15,247 nt of DNA from CAZXMB01 sp964641715 (GTDB lineage: Bacteria; Desulfobacterota; BSN033; UBA1163). Where the stretch lies: NCBI GenBank assembly GCA_964641715.1, contig CAZXMB010000069.1:1-15247 (forward strand). The letters run 5' to 3'. Position 1 is the stretch's first letter, and every line of letters starts with the position of its first letter. Position numbers and translations under genes: made by a program. Below, piece after piece: positions 14,103 to 15,247 of this stretch. The notes under the pieces were generated by a model, which did no database searches, had not been told where the DNA came from, and saw only the letters and a list, made by a program, of their open reading frames with translations.

Positions 14103-15247
14103 ATGACAGAAATTTTTCACCACCTTGCCTATGGTTTTGGCATCGCTTTTATACCCATAAACATCCTCTATGCTTTTATCGGATGCCTTGTAGGCACTCT
14201 CATCGGAATATTACCTGGTATCGGACCTGCCGGGGGAATGGCCCTTCTCATTCCCTTAACTTATGGGAAGGAACCCGCCTCTGCAATCATCCTACTTGCA
14301 GGTATTTATTATGGAGCTATGTATGGGGGTTCCACAACCGCCATCCTTCTTAATGTCCCCGGAGAAGCGGCCTCAGTGGTGACGTGCCTTGATGGTTATC
14401 AAATGGCACGAAAAGGACTGGCAGGACCAGCCCTTGCCATTTCTGCTATTGGATCTTTTATCGCAGGAACTATAGGGATTGTATTCCTCATGCTGATCGG
14501 GCCACCCATGGCTCAGGCAGCCCTGAAGTTTGGACCAGCGGAGACTTTTTCCTTGATGGTCTTCGGCCTATCCACGGTAACGAGCCTCTCAGGTCGCTCG
14601 TTGCGCAAAGGCCTGGTATCTATGACGTTGGGCTTGATGCTGGCCACCGTAGGAGTGGACCTTCCAACCGGACTGACTCGATTTACTTTCGGTATCCCGA
14701 AACTCATGGAAGGGTTCGATGTCATTGTTGTGGCAATTGGCCTCTTTGCTGTGTCTGAAATCCTTACCTGTACGGAAGAGCTCTCTGTAGGTGAATATGT
14801 CCGCGAAAAAGTCTCTCGCATCTGGCTATCCATGAAGGATTTCCTCGAAAGCATGGGAGCCATCCTCAGGGGCACCTTCTTAGGATTTTTCATCGGGATT
14901 CTGCCTGGCGCAGCCCATGTCACTGCCTCTTTTCTCTCTTATACATTAGAGAAAAAATTTTCTAAAAATCCTGAGAAGTTTGGCCATGGAGAGATTCGAG
15001 GGGTGGCCGCTCCGGAATCTGCCAATAACTCAGCCGCCTGCGGTGCCTTGATACCTCTTCTTACCCTCGGTTTGCCCGCCTCGGCCGTGACCGCCGTCCT
15101 TTATGGGGCCCTCCTGATGGTTGGCGTGAGGCCAAGTCCTTTTCTTTTCCAGAAACATCCAGACGTGGTGTGGGGACTCATCGCCAGCATGTATATTGGG
15201 AATTTAATGCTTCTCGTCTTAAATCTCCCTTTGATCGGCATCTGGGT
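14103..15247 (+). CDS. tctA: TTT large membrane subunit, TctA family (3' partial)
   Basis: An open frame of 381 codons runs off the window end. It is the large channel-forming subunit (about 500 residues, 10-12 helices) that moves the substrate with cations. Two homologous halves are visible through the repeated signature GILPGIGP (about 35-42) and GILPGAAH (about 265-272). Other family strings are YYGAMYGGSTTAILLNVPGE, KFGPAETFSLMVFGL, and GVAAPESANNSAACGALIPLLTLGLP. ATG 14103 gives the usual start of TctA, a short amphipathic stretch and then the LYAFIGCLVGTLIG helix. The ribosome site is in the preceding gap. It is the last gene seen of the IclR-controlled operon; about 120 residues lie beyond the window. 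Confidence 0.92.
   Translation, partial: MTEIFHHLAYGFGIAFIPINILYAFIGCLVGTLIGILPGIGPAGGMALLIPLTYGKEPASAIILLAGIYYGAMYGGSTTAILLNVPGEAASVVTCLDGYQMARKGLAGPALAISAIGSFIAGTIGIVFLMLIGPPMAQAALKFGPAETFSLMVFGLSTVTSLSGRSLRKGLVSMTLGLMLATVGVDLPTGLTRFTFGIPKLMEGFDVIVVAIGLFAVSEILTCTEELSVGEYVREKVSRIWLSMKDFLESMGAILRGTFLGFFIGILPGAAHVTASFLSYTLEKKFSKNPEKFGHGEIRGVAAPESANNSAACGALIPLLTLGLPASAVTAVLYGALLMVGVRPSPFLFQKHPDVVWGLIASMYIGNLMLLVLNLPLIGIW

Overview
The window looks like a piece of an anaerobic bacterial genome, most likely a Desulfobacterota-type (former Deltaproteobacteria) draft or metagenome assembly. This rests on moderate GC, rubrerythrin-type genes, a tripartite tricarboxylate transporter, a small ferredoxin-like gene in a CoA pathway, and an apparent selenocysteine codon with its SECIS hairpin. 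The assignment is inference; there is no rRNA or other marker gene. The genetic code is ordinary: TGA is a normal stop in several genes (for example the aconitase-family gene ending at 6660 and the CoA-ligase beta gene ending at 10340). Three runs of exactly 100 N are scaffold joins. The first (3227-3326) is flanked by an identical 55-base sequence on both sides, so the two contigs really overlap.

Minus strand, 5135 down to 27, is a maintenance/repair block. It contains a DUF2007 protein, a rubrerythrin-like diiron protein, a FlK-like hotdog thioesterase, archease, the RNA ligase RtcB, a DUF1786 ASKHA-fold protein and an O6-alkylguanine-DNA alkyltransferase. A promoter with a perfect TATAAT lies just upstream (5155-5183). 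The standout is rtcB. The codon for the metal-bridging catalytic cysteine is TGA (2917-2919), the frame is intact on both sides, all other active-site residues are present, and a stem-loop with a GGUU apical loop starts 21 nt after the UGA, as in bacterial SECIS elements. This is best read as a selenocysteine-containing RtcB.

Plus strand, 5261 to the right edge, is a two-operon catabolic cluster. Operon 1 (5392-7876) encodes the large and small subunits of an aconitase/isopropylmalate-isomerase family hydro-lyase and a SAM methyltransferase. Operon 2 (8276 to the edge) encodes an IclR regulator, a divergent succinyl-CoA-synthetase-like beta subunit, a 2x[4Fe-4S] ferredoxin-like protein, an HMG-CoA-lyase-family enzyme, the alpha subunit of the CoA ligase, and TctC, TctB and TctA. 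Both operons carry the same 17-bp palindromic operator exactly 44 bp downstream of a TTGACA -35 box, so one IclR protein probably controls both. The genes suggest import of a branched hydroxy-di/tricarboxylate, isomerisation, ATP-dependent CoA activation, and retro-Claisen cleavage to acetyl-CoA and a 2-oxo acid. That would be 2-alkylmalate (citramalate-like) biosynthesis run backwards.

Between the two operons sits a 241-bp non-autonomous transposable element (7953-8193) with 13-bp perfect terminal inverted repeats and an 8-bp target duplication. No tRNA, rRNA or CRISPR array was seen.
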